Both the position numbers and the translations under genes were made by a program. From Conoideocrella luteorostrata (lineage: Eukaryota > Ascomycota > Sordariomycetes > Hypocreales > Clavicipitaceae), in the NCBI GenBank assembly GCA_032433595.1, contig JASWJB010000180.1, forward strand, positions 1 through 64,000: 64,000 bases of DNA, in the 5' to 3' direction. Positions 43,695 to 56,000 of the stretch are shown here, piece after piece. Position 1 is the stretch's first letter; every line of letters begins with the position of its first letter. The notes beneath the pieces are model-generated. The model did not search any database. It saw only the letters and a program-made list of their open reading frames with translations, and had not been told where the DNA came from.

Positions 43695-45114
43695 ATGGCG
43701 CGCACCAAACGAATTCCCGTCAAGCGCGAATCGTCATCCGAGTTCTTTAACAAGCAGACAGCATCTTGGGAAGACAGCAAAGACGGGGGGAGGCAGCTGC
43801 AATCTACCAATGGACATACCAAGGGTGCTAATCGCCAGGTGGGCGACTCGGGATCTGAAGCAGGCATCATACAGCTTATCATCTCGGTGGCGGGAATCTA
43901 TGCCTCTTTGTAAGTCCTGCCTGACCTTGGCGGAGGAGGGCCGGCCGCTCATCGACATTCCTTAACTAACCACTCATCGGTAGCTTGACTTGGGCATATC
44001 TTCAAGAAAAGCTGACCACGACACCTCACGGCGCTGAGCATGCGCCGGAGCGCTGGCACTTTCCAGTATTTCTGAACACAATTCAGTCGCTCTTCGCGGC
44101 GGCAGTCGGTTCCATGTACCTCGTTCTTTCGACCCCCAAGGGCTCTTCTGTCCCTCCGATCATTCCGTCACGCCGTATTCTCGGCCCTCTCGCTCTCGTT
44201 GCCATCACTAGCAGTCTAGCCAGCCCCTTCGGATACGCTAGTCTCGCACACATCGATTACATTACCTTCTTGCTCGCCAAAAGCTGCAAGCTGCTGCCCG
44301 TCATGTTCCTGCACATTACCATCTTTCGCAAGCGCTACCCGCTCTACAAGTACCTTGTTGTGGCGGCTGTTACGGCCGGTGTCGCAGTCTTTACTCTTCA
44401 TTCTGGCAAAAAGCACAAGACGTCGTCCAAGTTGGAGGAGGCGAACGTCGCTTGGGGTCTGCTCCTCCTGGGCATCAACTTGCTGTTCGACGGCCTGACC
44501 AACAGCACCCAGGACTACATTTTCCAGACCTATCGTCCCTACAGCGGCCCTCAAATGATGTGCGCCAACAACATGATGAGCACCATCGTCACTGGCTTGT
44601 ATCTCGTGGCCAGTCCATACCTTGTTGCCACAGGCGTTGGCGAATGGCTCGGCATGGACGTCGCCGGCAGCGCGGGCGAATTCAGCGCCGCCCTGGACTT
44701 TATGCGCAGCTACCCAGCCGTTTGGAAGGATGTCGTCGGTTTTGCAGCCTGCGGCGCCGTGGGCCAAGTCTTTATTTGTAAGGGAACTTTTATAAAACCC
44801 CACTCCCCCTCATGTCAATCAATCAACTCTCTCTCCTCCAAGACAAAAACTAGTAGGCGACTAACCTAATTTTCGTGCAAGTCTATACCCTCTCAACATT
44901 CTCTTCGGTCCTCCTCGTTACCGTCACCGTCACGCGCAAAATGTTCACCATGATCCTGTCAGTCGTCGCATTTGGCCATCGCCTCACTCAAATGCAATGG
45001 CTTGGTGTGGGTCTCGTCTTTGGAGGAATCGGTGTTGAGGCAGGCATTGCTCGTCAGGAGAAGGTGGCCAAGGAGGCTATCAAGAAGAAGGCAGTTATCA
45101 AGAAAGATTCGTGA
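43695..45114 (+). CDS. ER nucleotide-sugar transporter, HUT1/SLC35B1 family
   Basis: Three exons, 43695-43909, 43984-44777 and 44882-45114, give 413 residues. The joins read [16 protein letters not shown] and [21 protein letters not shown]. After a hydrophilic N-terminus (about 55 residues) there are about ten membrane segments. Family signatures include [31 protein letters not shown], where the Lys-Ser-Cys-Lys block is strongly conserved, and [15 protein letters not shown], plus [13 protein letters not shown] near the end. The tail ends in KKDS, a canonical dilysine (KKxx) signal for retrieval to the ER. Members were first linked to UDP-galactose uptake and later to ATP/ADP exchange across the ER membrane, so the true substrate is open. 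Confidence 0.93.
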
Positions 45115-46483
45115 GGAAAGCTAGGCGAGTGGAGGACCAATATGCAACAAACAAAAAAAAAAGAGAGGGAGAAATACATACCAATAGATGCAATGCTGCA
45201 GATGCGTGTGTTTTTTCATGCAAATATTTAGAGCAACGTAACGATAGAACAGGCAGGGAGGAGGGTCAGGTGAGTCAGTCAGCCACTCAAGCTATGGAGA
45301 GCATATATATAAATTGTGTGCCCTGTCTATTTCCTTATTTGGGCATTTGGCGCTTGGCGTAATTGTGTATCAAGGCAAGAATTCGAACCTCTATTCATTG
45401 CATTAGAAGAAATACGAATATATATACGCGTTATTAGAGGCCCGGGTGCTCTGACCTGCTTCATCCAATTCATGGCATTATTTCACAAATAATTCATGAG
45501 GCAACACCTACGAGGCAACACCTGCGAGGCGACATCAAGTAACGGTGCTTGTTATAATGGCGTCTCTTCATTACTTTTTAGGCTTTCCTGCCTAATCATC
45601 GCCTAGATTCTCATAGTATATAATTGATGTTCAAAACCCAACCCTCCTAATACATCATGTGACGCCAATCCAGTATTCATTTTCTCCATCCATCCATCTT
45701 CTCGCTCATCATGCTTCACTCTGTTACAAAAAAAAAATGATAATTGCCAAGACAGGCCCTCAAGTTTTGTATCCAAGAATTAAAGATATAATATGAGTTT
45801 GAGCGACTGATCCAGAAGGCATATAATACTCGAAATCAAGTTGCATTCATGGTAATCTTTTGGGGCCTCCCCCCCCTCCAACAAAAAAAAAAGTAATAAA
45901 CTCAGACGCCGGGTCGCTGTGCCTGATTGGTTGCGCGCAATTAAGCCTAAGGAAAATATGCAGTTCATTAATGGAACGAGGGTAGATTCGGAATTATCAA
46001 AGATTCGGACAACCGGTAGGTCAACCGGCCCAAAAGATCGCAGTTTATCGCTACCCAGCGTTCCCTATCTTTTTGATCCTTGCCGAATAAATTGTGCCCT
46101 ATATACGGGGACGTTTGTGTTCTGAGTATGAGTAACCACTTTGTACACAGGAAAAGAGCGCCCGCAAATGCTATGCAAAAGACTGTGTTGCCACCAAGTC
46201 CAAAGCCAATGTTTACATCGCCTGCCAGAGAGGGTGCGAGTGATCATGTCATTGAATGGTTTCTAGGTCCAGTATTGATAATTGTATCTTGTGCTCGTGG
46301 CTGTGATGGCAATACCATAATAGAACCACAGTGGCTAAGTAAGAAAGAAACCTTCGCTAACCGGAAAGCTGCACACAGACATGTATGTAAGAATAGTAGG
46401 GATCATCGTCATGAAATATCGACAACTGGCGTTGAGTTGTAAGGATATCAGTCATAGGCAAAAGGAAATTCGTCGAGACTTCA
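45115..46483. other. Convergent, AT-rich spacer
   Basis: Lies between the 3' ends of the Hut1-like gene (plus) and the phosphatase gene (minus). It includes a 14-nt imperfect tandem repeat (45498-45536) and scattered A-runs. No gene is supported; a tRNA-like T-loop sequence near 45380 does not fold into a tRNA. Confidence 0.6.
45498..45536. repeat. 14-nt tandem repeat GAGGCAACACCTRC
   Basis: Two near-identical 14-nt units and a degenerate third (GAGGCGACATC) in non-coding DNA. No function is apparent. Confidence 0.8.
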
Positions 46484-48973
46484 TCACAATATTTCGTCAA
46501 TAGAGCGGGTTATTGGCGCTTCCCCTCTCGTAGGCGGGCTTCGGGGGTCGGCAGCTGGAGGGGGTCGCCCGAATCCCATAATACGCCCAAAGAAAGAGAA
46601 CGGATCCTGGGGAAACGATGCATCTCGGGGTGAGAAAAGTCCCGCGGTTGGCGTTGGAGGAGATTCAACAAAGCGCATGCCTGCAACTTCGGGCACTTCA
46701 TGCAGGGGATTTGTCGTCATGGCCTCCGCGCGAGGGGAGAGTAAGGCCGAGTCATCGGGATATGGTGCGCTGACCGTGATTGTTCGTTCCGCAGGTTCTC
46801 CGGTTTCTGGTTCTGCTGGGGACATGCTCTGAAATTTTCCTAGAGGAAAGTTCGAGAAAGCGGCTGGGGCCTCGAAAGCGCGCAAGCCAAGACTCGGCCA
46901 TCGTGAACCCGACCCTGCCGGGCCTTGATCTGGTGCTCCTAGTCTGGTTTGGGGGAGCTGAGCAGGGTATTCGGGCTCTGAAAAGCTTGGTAGCTTTGGT
47001 AGAGGTGGTAATAATGGCAGAGAAGATAATGCTGTCGAAGCTGGTGGCGGAGGCTCCGTGTGGTCGGGATCAAGTTCGTGAAGCGGTAAAGTTGACAGTG
47101 ACGACAGGGCGGGCACGGGAGGCACGAGCTCCGCGTTTACTTGATCGTTTTGTTCCTTCCAAGAGTAGCTCAATGGGGCGGAAGCAGGACCGGGAGATAT
47201 CCCCTGCATCGAGGTTGTCGAGCTACCTCTTGGTCGAGTCGGACTATCTGAGTCCATTCTATTCCGGGACTCGTCCTCACCGGGCAGCGGAGCTGTATGG
47301 AGTTCCTTGGGTGCGGTATCGATTGCATCCACTGAAAGAGTTAGTCGGTGCTTGGTTGGACTGCGTCCCGTACGAGGTCTGTATGTCGATGAGGACGGTA
47401 GTCTTTTCTTCGACAGTTCTTTATGAAAGTCTTGCAATGAGTACATGAGCTTCATGTTTGGACTAATCCAGCGGCTTTTCGATTGAGCTGCGTAATAAGC
47501 ATCGTTTACGCTTAAGTCCGGGGACTGGTACAATCCGTAAGCAATGATAAGGCTGGCTGAACGGCTTGCTCCTTGCTGGCAGTGTACGAGGACCTTCTTC
47601 CCGAGTTTTGTTCTATCTTCAATGATTTCGCATAAATTCATCAGATCAGGGGCGATATCAGTGTTGTGGTCCCAGGGAATATGAATATACTCTGGAAGGT
47701 GAAGCGGGTTTGCCTTGGGAGTTGTCGGAGTGTCAAGGGATGCGTCTTCCGCTGGTTGATATTCAAAGGCCGTTGCAAAGCTGGTCGTAGTTACGGCTGT
47801 ATCAGGTATGGGACTTTCTTCGCCCTGGATTGCCAAATTCCCGGGTTTTCTTTCCTGAGACTTGAACGGGTCCTGAACCTCTCGAGCGACATTGATGACG
47901 ACATCAAACTGAGACGCTTCATCGGCAGTTGGTTCGAGATACAGATACACGTTGTCGTCGTAAATGGCGATTGGACCATTGGGATAGCCTGGTGACTTCT
48001 GGTCCTCGTTATTCACGCTTTCGTGGAGCGGCTCAAACTCGCTGCGATTCGCCATCTGGGGCTTAATTGGAGAGTCCTCCTCAACTATCGATTCTTCCAG
48101 ATTCATGGTAGATCTTGACTTCATAGGTCGCAAGACTTCTGACAGACCAGACTCGTTTCGTTCCAAAACTTTGGGGAATGTCATTCCTCCGGGTGGACCG
48201 AAAGTAGACGACTTCATGGCGGCAAACATGTGAGGTGATGAAGTAGAGTGTTTAAGTGCACGACGTTGAAGAATTGGGGGCAATGCTGGAGATGCCGGCA
48301 CCTCCAGCGATGCATCCTTAATAAGATCTGACGTATTGGTCTTCAAGCTGAGTTGGCTGGGTTTTCTCTTCATGGCCGGGATCGTTGGTTTAATGAATGA
48401 CGGCGACGATGGTTCAGTCGCGACATACTTGGATGTAGTCGTGATGGTCAAAGGAGGCTGAATAGACAAGCCCTTCATATTCCTGGGCTTTCGGGGAGCC
48501 GGGGATGTCATAGGGCGCGCCAGAGTCAGGGAATCTGGGATGCCGAGCATGTTACTTTTAGTAGGGCACGGCCGGCTCATGAAGGAGGAAGACGGGTAAT
48601 CGTTCAAGGGAATTAAGTTGATTGGTGAATCGGGTGAAGATGAAGGTGAAGGATCTGAAAGCGGCGAAGAGTCCGTCGTAGACAACGTGGTCGTTGGAGA
48701 CGAATCAGTCGACTCTGACATTTGTGTCGAGGTACTATCATGATGCCTATGTGTTTGATCCGGATGCAGGGTTCCTTGATCCAGGCTGGGTGGTTGGGCG
48801 GCATCAGTAATTTCAGACGTTTTGGAGTCCATGACAACCATTTTGGGGTCAACCAGCGTAACTGTGTCCCCATCTGCCATCATTTCGGCATCTAGATCAA
48901 ATACTGACATGAAGGGCGGTATTTGATCTTCGTACAAGCGGCGGGCTGCAGCGGACGGCATGATTCCAATCAT
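46484..48973 (-). CDS. Dual-specificity MAP kinase phosphatase (Msg5-like)
   Basis: A single exon of 829 residues. The dual-specificity phosphatase domain spans about 335-522 and includes the start motif IYDDNVYLYLEP, the INVAREV strand (360-366) and the P-loop HCQQGASRS (464-472), with catalytic Cys465 and Arg471. The general-acid Asp is probably in PWDHNTD (433-439). A 55-residue insertion separates the INVAREV strand from LPEYIHIPW. The first 330 residues are disordered and rich in Ser/Pro; KRKPSQLSL (202-210) and KPRNMKGLSI (162-171) fit the MAPK docking (D-site) consensus. The C-terminal 300 residues are also disordered. It is expected to dephosphorylate the Thr and Tyr of pheromone/cell-wall MAP kinases. 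A second in-frame Met at residue 5 could be the start. Confidence 0.9.
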   Translation of the reverse strand: MIGIMPSAAARRLYEDQIPPFMSVFDLDAEMMADGDTVTLVDPKMVVMDSKTSEITDAAQPPSLDQGTLHPDQTHRHHDSTSTQMSESTDSSPTTTLSTTDSSPLSDPSPSSSPDSPINLIPLNDYPSSSFMSRPCPTKSNMLGIPDSLTLARPMTSPAPRKPRNMKGLSIQPPLTITTTSKYVATEPSSPSFIKPTIPAMKRKPSQLSLKTNTSDLIKDASLEVPASPALPPILQRRALKHSTSSPHMFAAMKSSTFGPPGGMTFPKVLERNESGLSEVLRPMKSRSTMNLEESIVEEDSPIKPQMANRSEFEPLHESVNNEDQKSPGYPNGPIAIYDDNVYLYLEPTADEASQFDVVINVAREVQDPFKSQERKPGNLAIQGEESPIPDTAVTTTSFATAFEYQPAEDASLDTPTTPKANPLHLPEYIHIPWDHNTDIAPDLMNLCEIIEDRTKLGKKVLVHCQQGASRSASLIIAYGLYQSPDLSVNDAYYAAQSKSRWISPNMKLMYSLQDFHKELSKKRLPSSSTYRPRTGRSPTKHRLTLSVDAIDTAPKELHTAPLPGEDESRNRMDSDSPTRPRGSSTTSMQGISPGPASAPLSYSWKEQNDQVNAELVPPVPALSSLSTLPLHELDPDHTEPPPPASTALSSLPLLPPLPKLPSFSEPEYPAQLPQTRLGAPDQGPAGSGSRWPSLGLRAFEAPAAFSNFPLGKFQSMSPAEPETGEPAERTITVSAPYPDDSALLSPRAEAMTTNPLHEVPEVAGMRFVESPPTPTAGLFSPRDASFPQDPFSFFGRIMGFGRPPPAADPRSPPTRGEAPITRSIDEIL

Positions 48974-49991
48974 ATCAGTTATGTCACAGCTTCAGCCCCC
49001 TCCTTCCGGCTTGTATTGAAACCGAAGTCCTGTGGCTGCAGCTAGTTCTGTCTTTCCCTCTGTTTTTTTGGCAGATTCGTTTCTACCAGAATCTTGCGTC
49101 TGTAACGAGAGAGGAGAGAGACGTGCGGGCTCGGTCAAGTGGGTTCCTGCGACGGGCGAAAGGAGTGCGTTCAATAATAGTTAAATGAATGAAAATAGAG
49201 TCATAAAAGGAGCGGACTTCGCGAACGACTCAATCGTATTTCGGCCAATTATGGACAGCACTGCTGAATCCAATATTTTGGGACGTTCGCGAGACCAGTC
49301 TGCGGCTGGTCTAAGTGAGGCCGTGCTGTGGCCCGTGAGATCCTCCGGGAAGGAAGTGCGTCGGGGCGGGGAGACCAGGCGAGTCGTCGTGACAGCCGCT
49401 ACTTGAGTGAAGAAAAAGAAGAGAAGAATAAAACAATTCGAGTTGATCGTCAGGAACGAAGGCCAAGGCGAGAGAAGAAGAAAAGCCTGCCCTTGACCAC
49501 GTCGTTGTCGTCGAACCAAACTGGCGGGAAGGGAGGAGGAGGAGGGAATGAGACTCAGATTCGAGGTGAGACAGCGAGGCCAGCGCTTAGACGAGGACCA
49601 TGCAGGAGGCTAGCGGCAACGCAGAGGCACTAGAGAGGCCAGCCAGATTTTTGCGGGTGCAGGTGGCCGTTTTACAGCTGAACCATGTTCCCCCCGTTCG
49701 TCCAGTGCTCTCGAGCGCTTCGGCGACTAAGAGGGAGGGATGTCGACTCCGAGGTGGCCACGGCGAGCGTTTACTGGGAGATGGCAAAGAGGAACGATTG
49801 GAATTGGGATTCGGACGGGAGTATTGTATTGTACAAAAATAGAGAACAGGGCCAGGGAGCAGAGGATTGGAAGAACTGGTTGACTGGGAAGCAGAAGCGG
49901 AACCAGACCAAACCCAGATCTGCTGGGTGGGAAGCAGAGGCCAGCACCGCGACGGCGAATGGGGCCAAGGCTGGACCAGGCTGGAGGCTTT

Positions 49992-50043
49992 GGAGGAGGG
50001 GAGGGGGGGTGGCAGGGGCAGGCGGGCGGGCGGGCAGGCGGGC
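49992..50043 (+). other. G-run cluster (potential G-quadruplex)
   Basis: Runs of 3-7 G separated by 1-4 bases, including GGGCGGGCGGGC followed by AGGCGGGC. Four or more tracts within 50 bases meet the usual G-quadruplex pattern. It lies about 1 kb upstream of the phosphatase start, on the strand opposite to that gene. Confidence 0.6.
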
Positions 50044-53000
50044 AGGACAGCGCCTCAGGAGGAGAGGGGGAGTGGCGGGCAAGAAGCCGGGGCTAGTCAA
50101 GAGTCAGGCCTGGCTGGGCAGGTGAGCTGTCAGTCGGCGCTGTGACTGGAGCGTGCGGTTCTGTAACTACCGTGCTGCGTTGTACCATACGGCGCGGCGC
50201 AGTGCAGTGCGGTGCTGCTGCTTGTGCCTAAGACAGACCAGGACGGCGAGTGGCTGCAGGGGCAGACCTCAGGTGCTCCCGGATGGTCTGGCCTCCAAGG
50301 TTGACAGGCTGACAGGCTGGGGACTGGCGAAACGCGCTCCAAGGCTACTGTTACGGGTCGAGTCTGGTTTTTGTTTGTACGGACTGTGGTAGTTAGTTAT
50401 TTGAGTTCCCGAGAGAGCGAGCGCAGAGACTATGTATATTGTTGACCGGCGTTGTAACAACAAGCAAATGAACGGCAGCTACGTGACATGCAGGCGACAT
50501 TTAGTCATTGATTGACCAGACAGCCGGACATGGCAACAAGAAAAGGAAAAAAAAATCGGCCATTGTACGGATCCCCGTATAGTACGGAGTATTCAATACG
50601 ACGGAGGGATACTAGGTACTCCATACTCCGTATTGTGTGCGTATACAGACTTGCCCAGGTAACGCCTCCATCCGTCCATCCACCCACTCGACCAGGGCAG
50701 GGCAGAGCAGGGGCTTTTGCAGACTTTGGGACGTGGACGTGGAACCTGGAACCGGCAGGATTGGGGATGTGCTGTGCTCCGTATGAGAAGGCGGCTTGCG
50801 CAGGTGGGCCTGACGCCAGACCAGACAACTTTAGAAACAACGGGCCACTGAGAAGTCGTCGGACCGGGTCCCTTTTACTCCTGCAACTTTACACACTCTC
50901 TACTCCGTACACCTCGAGCGATTAGGCCTTTCTACCGATGGACGTTTCACCAGGTCGCGCAGAACTTGATGAAGAGTGTTTATTGTATTATTTGGATGCA
51001 CAACGCGTCAGCGATTCACTACCGTTAGTCTTTTGTCATGTTCACAGCTGTGACGGTCCGGCCGACCAAAATCCAGCCTGTGGGCAGGCTGGAAGCAAGT
51101 GGCGAGCAGGCGAGCAGGCCACCAGCACCGACTTGAGCACCCTTACCCTGGCTACCGATTTCAGCCAGTCAGCGTCGTGAGACGGGCAAAATCCTGATGG
51201 CCCCGTCGGCAAGAATGCTTCTAAAGCAGCCACACGAACCCCTGCTGCGACTCTACAAGCATGCAAAGCAGCAGTTAAAACGTGTGCGACCAAGGAGGAC
51301 CAAGGAGAATCAAGGAGAGGCCCAGCACAATCCTGGCATTTCGGCTCCGCTCTATCGTAAGTGGAGAGTCTAAGGCGTGCGAGACAAGCCTCTCTGCAGC
51401 TAACAGTTCCTAAATATAGCTACACCAACGAAGCCTGGCGGCAACGGCCATCCAATCACATCCCATCAGCCAAATTTGGGTACTTCATGTGGGACAGGGA
51501 GGGTTCCGATTTCGATTTACTCATTGTTGAACGTGCGGGTGTTGTGCGGGCGATGTGCGAGCGATGTGCGGGCAACCTACAAACAGCACCGAGTAATCGG
51601 TCTGCGCAGCAATTTTTGGCTTTTTTTTTTTTTTTTTTTGGCACGCGGAAGCTGATGTCAACAAAGAAGCCTCTTCCCACGATGGGGTGTTTCCGGTGGA
51701 TTTGGCAGTCAAGAATGCGGTCTGGTATCCTTCAGACCTCACGTTGTAGAGTAGGTTTGATCGTCGGTCGTCTGGGTTACAAACGCGGCTGGTGAGCAAC
51801 GTTAAGGCGAAGGTGGGCTTACAGTACGGGGCAACAGGCATTTTTGAAGACAAGCCGAACAATATGTCCTGTTCGTTATAACGAACAAAGCATTGTTGGT
51901 ATTCTCTATCCTTGACTGCGGCCCGAGCGCCCCAATCTCGGTGACGGCTCATTTCGATGCGTGCCAGTTCACGGAGTCGTCCTCGGTATAATACAACTCA
52001 AAAACTCAAAAATTCCTTGCAGACCAATTGTGTCAGAGATGGAGCGGGGATGCAACCAGCTTCCCGCCGTGCGGAGGAACTGGTAACTACAAGTACATGC
52101 TATCATTACTGGCACTGCCACTGTAAAATATCTCGCCACCAGATCTAGCCGATGGAGAGCTACAAATCTGTACAGCTAATTTACTCCGTGCCTTTTTTTT
52201 GGGGGGGGGGGAGGGGCAGCACAATAACTCTATTGCGTGGCAACCCGCTGGCAGGGTATTGGCAGTACTGTGTCGTACCGTACAACCATCGGACAGACTG
52301 TGCTCTCACGCTCAGCAGACAAAATCGAAACCGCACTATACGGAGTACATACATATTATACTCCGTACATGTCTCTACTCCCACTCCTTCCTGCTCCTTG
52401 CTCTTCACAATAAGCGCCCGTTCGGAACCAAGAGCCCCCGTCACACACCAATCAACGATGCTATTGCCTGCAGCCAGGAGCAATGATCCCCTCCCGCCCC
52501 TGCCAAACGCTCCTAGTTGCTGCAGAGCATAGCATTCACCATTATCATCATGAGTGCATTGCGTCGGTTGAATGTTCTATTGGCTCACCTCATCAGTGTT
52601 GAAGTCATCAAATGTCACAGACAGTTCAATTTCATCAACAGCATCTTCCACAACCAGCCCAGTTTTCTTTCAAAAAGACGTCGGGTTCGGATATCAGTGC
52701 TGGCGTTGTTCAAGGCAGTCTCAAATCGTCCCGTCACGTCACGCCGTGATCGTATTGCATTGTAAGGAGTACGAAGCATTGATCGTTAAATATTGCAAGC
52801 GCCATCTCGACCACCAGGGTCCTGGTCCTAACCAGCTAGCTGTGAGACTGATCCTAGTACTCCGTACCGAGTAACTAACTAGGACGAGTAGAGCGTTACG
52901 GAGTAGGCGAGTCAGATGCTGATGGGAAAGTGCAAAAGCCATGTTGCGACGCTAAGCCTTTCCATCTCTGAATCTGTGAGAATGCTGAGTAGTTCGAACG

Positions 53001-53079
53001 GAGCATTGACACCATATTAGGCACCCGCAATGTCTATCCGCCAGCCTAATACGGCGTAAATAGTAACTAAGGGTTACTG

Positions 53080-53095
53080 TACGGAGTACTCCGTA
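53080..53095. repeat. Perfect palindrome TACGGAGTACTCCGTA
   Basis: Third exact copy in the window, inside the large gene-free interval. Confidence 0.95.
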
Positions 53096-56000
53096 CTGTA
53101 TGGAGCAGACTCATGATCATCAGCGGAAGCAGATCATTCATTCATTTTGTTCTAAAAAAAAAAAACTAATAAAAAATTGCATCCATTTACGAAGTGTTCG
53201 AGTGTTCCACATTTCCACGAAATGCACTTGTACCTCCCCCGGCACTATTTTCCATTTGCCATCGCATCCCACAGTGCTCAGATCAGGATGCTCATCTGTC
53301 AACAAATTAACATGACTGACGCGACGCAGAATCAGACACAGGCACACGAGCAATCGCGTCACCGCAGTGTCTGCCCCTTCCAGACTCTCAGGTTTCATTC
53401 GGCAACAGCCGTGACCCCAGCGCGGCATCCGTCAAGTTTCCCAGTAAATCCTCCGAAACACGCCAATGACACGGTGACATCTTCGTTGCAATCCGTAGTT
53501 ATCATGTAGCCCTCAAACTGCATCTGCCACAATTCCCACAAGACAGGGCACGAGAACGGAGCACGGAGTAACACATGTCGTCATCATCTCTACGCAATCC
53601 ATCGTACTGATGACTATCTTACGGAGTCATCCGTCCTTCGGTTTCGGAACTAACTAGTTAAGCGACACCCAAATTGTACGCTGTCAAGCTGTACAGCGCC
53701 CATCTGTCAGACGGCTCATCGCAATTTTAACAGTTAAGACGTTTCGGCGATCCTGGCGCTATATTAAGGTCCACAAAGCCGCTAGTCAGACTAGGCATGG
53801 GGTTTGGACACGCGAGTTCCCTTTTGGCACCGAAATATAACGGAGTTCCTTACCAATTTTGTTGTTTGCGTACTGACAATTCTCACAATATTACGCCGAA
53901 AATGATGCTGCTTGTCTGTAGTTTCCCGTCCCATATGAAACAACCGTGCCGATGCTTACTAGTGCAATGCCAAGGTGACTTGCTCTCGGCCAAACTGGGG
54001 AATTTTTATTTTTTTTTTTCTTTTCCCGCGGGCAGCTTGAAGGAAAATAGATGGTCACTTTGCACGGGGCAAGAAGAGTGGTGACGATGGAAGGAACCTC
54101 CAGCTGATGTCATCCTTTCAATCTGAAACAACGGGCTCTGGTCGAAGGGCCATCGCAGTTGTTTTGGCTGATGCTTTTGGTTAATTGTTTTCCTCTTCTC
54201 GTGCCGTGTCGTCCGTCGCGTGCTCATTCGATGGCTGGTTGCGGAGGACATCCTGCCCGGATTCTGCCGCGCCAGCATCATCGGGCTACCCTAGAGCCAA
54301 TTTCGATTCTCTGTGGTTGAATTGCGCGAGGCAATCCAGCCAGTGCTTGGAATTTTGTATCTCAACATCACGATAGATGTTAAGCAGTTCGTCCCTCCTA
54401 CCGCGCTTGCAGAGAAAAGCCTAGCGCGGCCCATAGCTGCGTCATATCGAACAGGAGCTTCATGTAAGTGGTGGGTGGTAAAAGCTGTTCTTGTGATGGC
54501 TGCGACAACGGGACTGAAGATCCATAGCTTCGAAACTGCCACATAACATTAGCCCGGACACTCAACTTCCATTATCACGAGGCCCCAGTTTTGGTTGAAA
54601 ACAGTGTAGATGCAGGAACTTCTATCTTGTTACGTTGCCTACACTGCCGCAGGGTGACATCCAACACGGTATCAAAAACACGGCCTGATACAGCCTCGAA
54701 ATCGAGTGCGGACCGTCTCGCGTCACGGAGACATCTCAATGCGCGGGATTGGATCTCTCCAGGACTAGTTACAGGTCACAATCGTGTCCAACAAACCGCC
54801 AAACCTGTAATACTTGGAAACAGTCTACAACAGCTGGATGAAGCCAAATGCGCCTTCTCAGCTCACAACGTGGTTACATACTCGCGACATGTTCTCCAAG
54901 TTGTAGTCTGTACATCACCATGGGCGCCCTTCTCGATAACCTATACCTGGATATGCAGTTATTCTGCTATGCCGTCCATGCGTCCGCAACCAAGCCAGGC
55001 TGTCGGTAACGGCCCCAGCGCAGTAAGGAGCAGGATCGAACGACCATGTTTCTCGATCGATGGAGCAACGTATCTGTATACTGCCGAGCACCATTTTTTC
55101 AGCGCGCCTGTGGGATGAATTCGTCCGAGAGATGTGCGAGCTTGATTGCGGCTCGTATCCTTGCATGTTATGGGCAGGGGACGGGTTGAACTTTGCGTAC
55201 CAATTGTGCACTGGTAGTACAACAAGTAAGGAGGAGTACGGAGTACAGCAATACAATATCGTACATGTGATACCGTACTACAGTCATTTCTCCTGCATGC
55301 TAATATCATGGGAGCTCTATAGTACCGGGTGCTTGGCAAGTTCCAACAAACACGACTTTAATGTCACGTCAGGCCGGAATGACGTTATCTTGTTCGCTGA
55401 TTCATCACGTATTCTACGTCCTTTGTGTGCATGATACTGCATTCGGAAATCATGGCATGCCCTGGCTCCTTGCGGCTTCAGAGTTTCCGGACTTTCTCAG
55501 ATCCTAGTATCAAAAGTGTTCCGATACGACCTTCGCAGTCCAGCATCCTGCTGCCAAGGTTTGTTGTCGTGTTGGAATTCTGCAGGACCATGGCACTGAC
55601 TGTTCCCAAGAACTGAATGTCAACTATACGATATGCAGGATTGCTTCGACAGTTGTGAAGGCACTACTCCGTATAAGCTTCTTTTTGTTGAAGCTCTCAT
55701 CTCTCTTGAAACAGCAATCAGATTGCCCCCCTGAAATCACGTTGGGGCAGGGCTTGAATATTCTCGAGCAGGCAATTTAGGGACCAACATCAGCCTAGTT
55801 TGCAGACGACAAGCTAACTACGCGATGGTCAGGAATACATACCCTTGGCCGACCCACTGAGGTTTGTAGCGAGGACTAGGAGCAATTATGCGGGCTGCCC
55901 CTGACTAGAGCAATCGCAGTGGTTATTTTACCCCGTCCAACATGCACCTCAATTGACGGGCAATCTCTGGGATATAGTTGTATTGCACTCCGTACGCAGT

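Noticed and set aside
45370..45475. tRNA-like sequence on the minus strand (GAGGTTCGAATTC T-loop and GGTCAGAGC near a possible D-arm)
   Set aside because: No matching GCTC strand for the D-stem, no 7-bp acceptor stem, and no good anticodon stem; likely chance or a decayed fragment.
46780..47448. 222-codon plus-strand frame
   Set aside because: Antisense to the phosphatase catalytic region, whose coding evidence is decisive.
54591..55118. 175-codon frame in the gene-free interval
   Set aside because: No domain, no codon-bias or conserved-motif support, and overlapping frames on the other strand; not separable from noise by reading.
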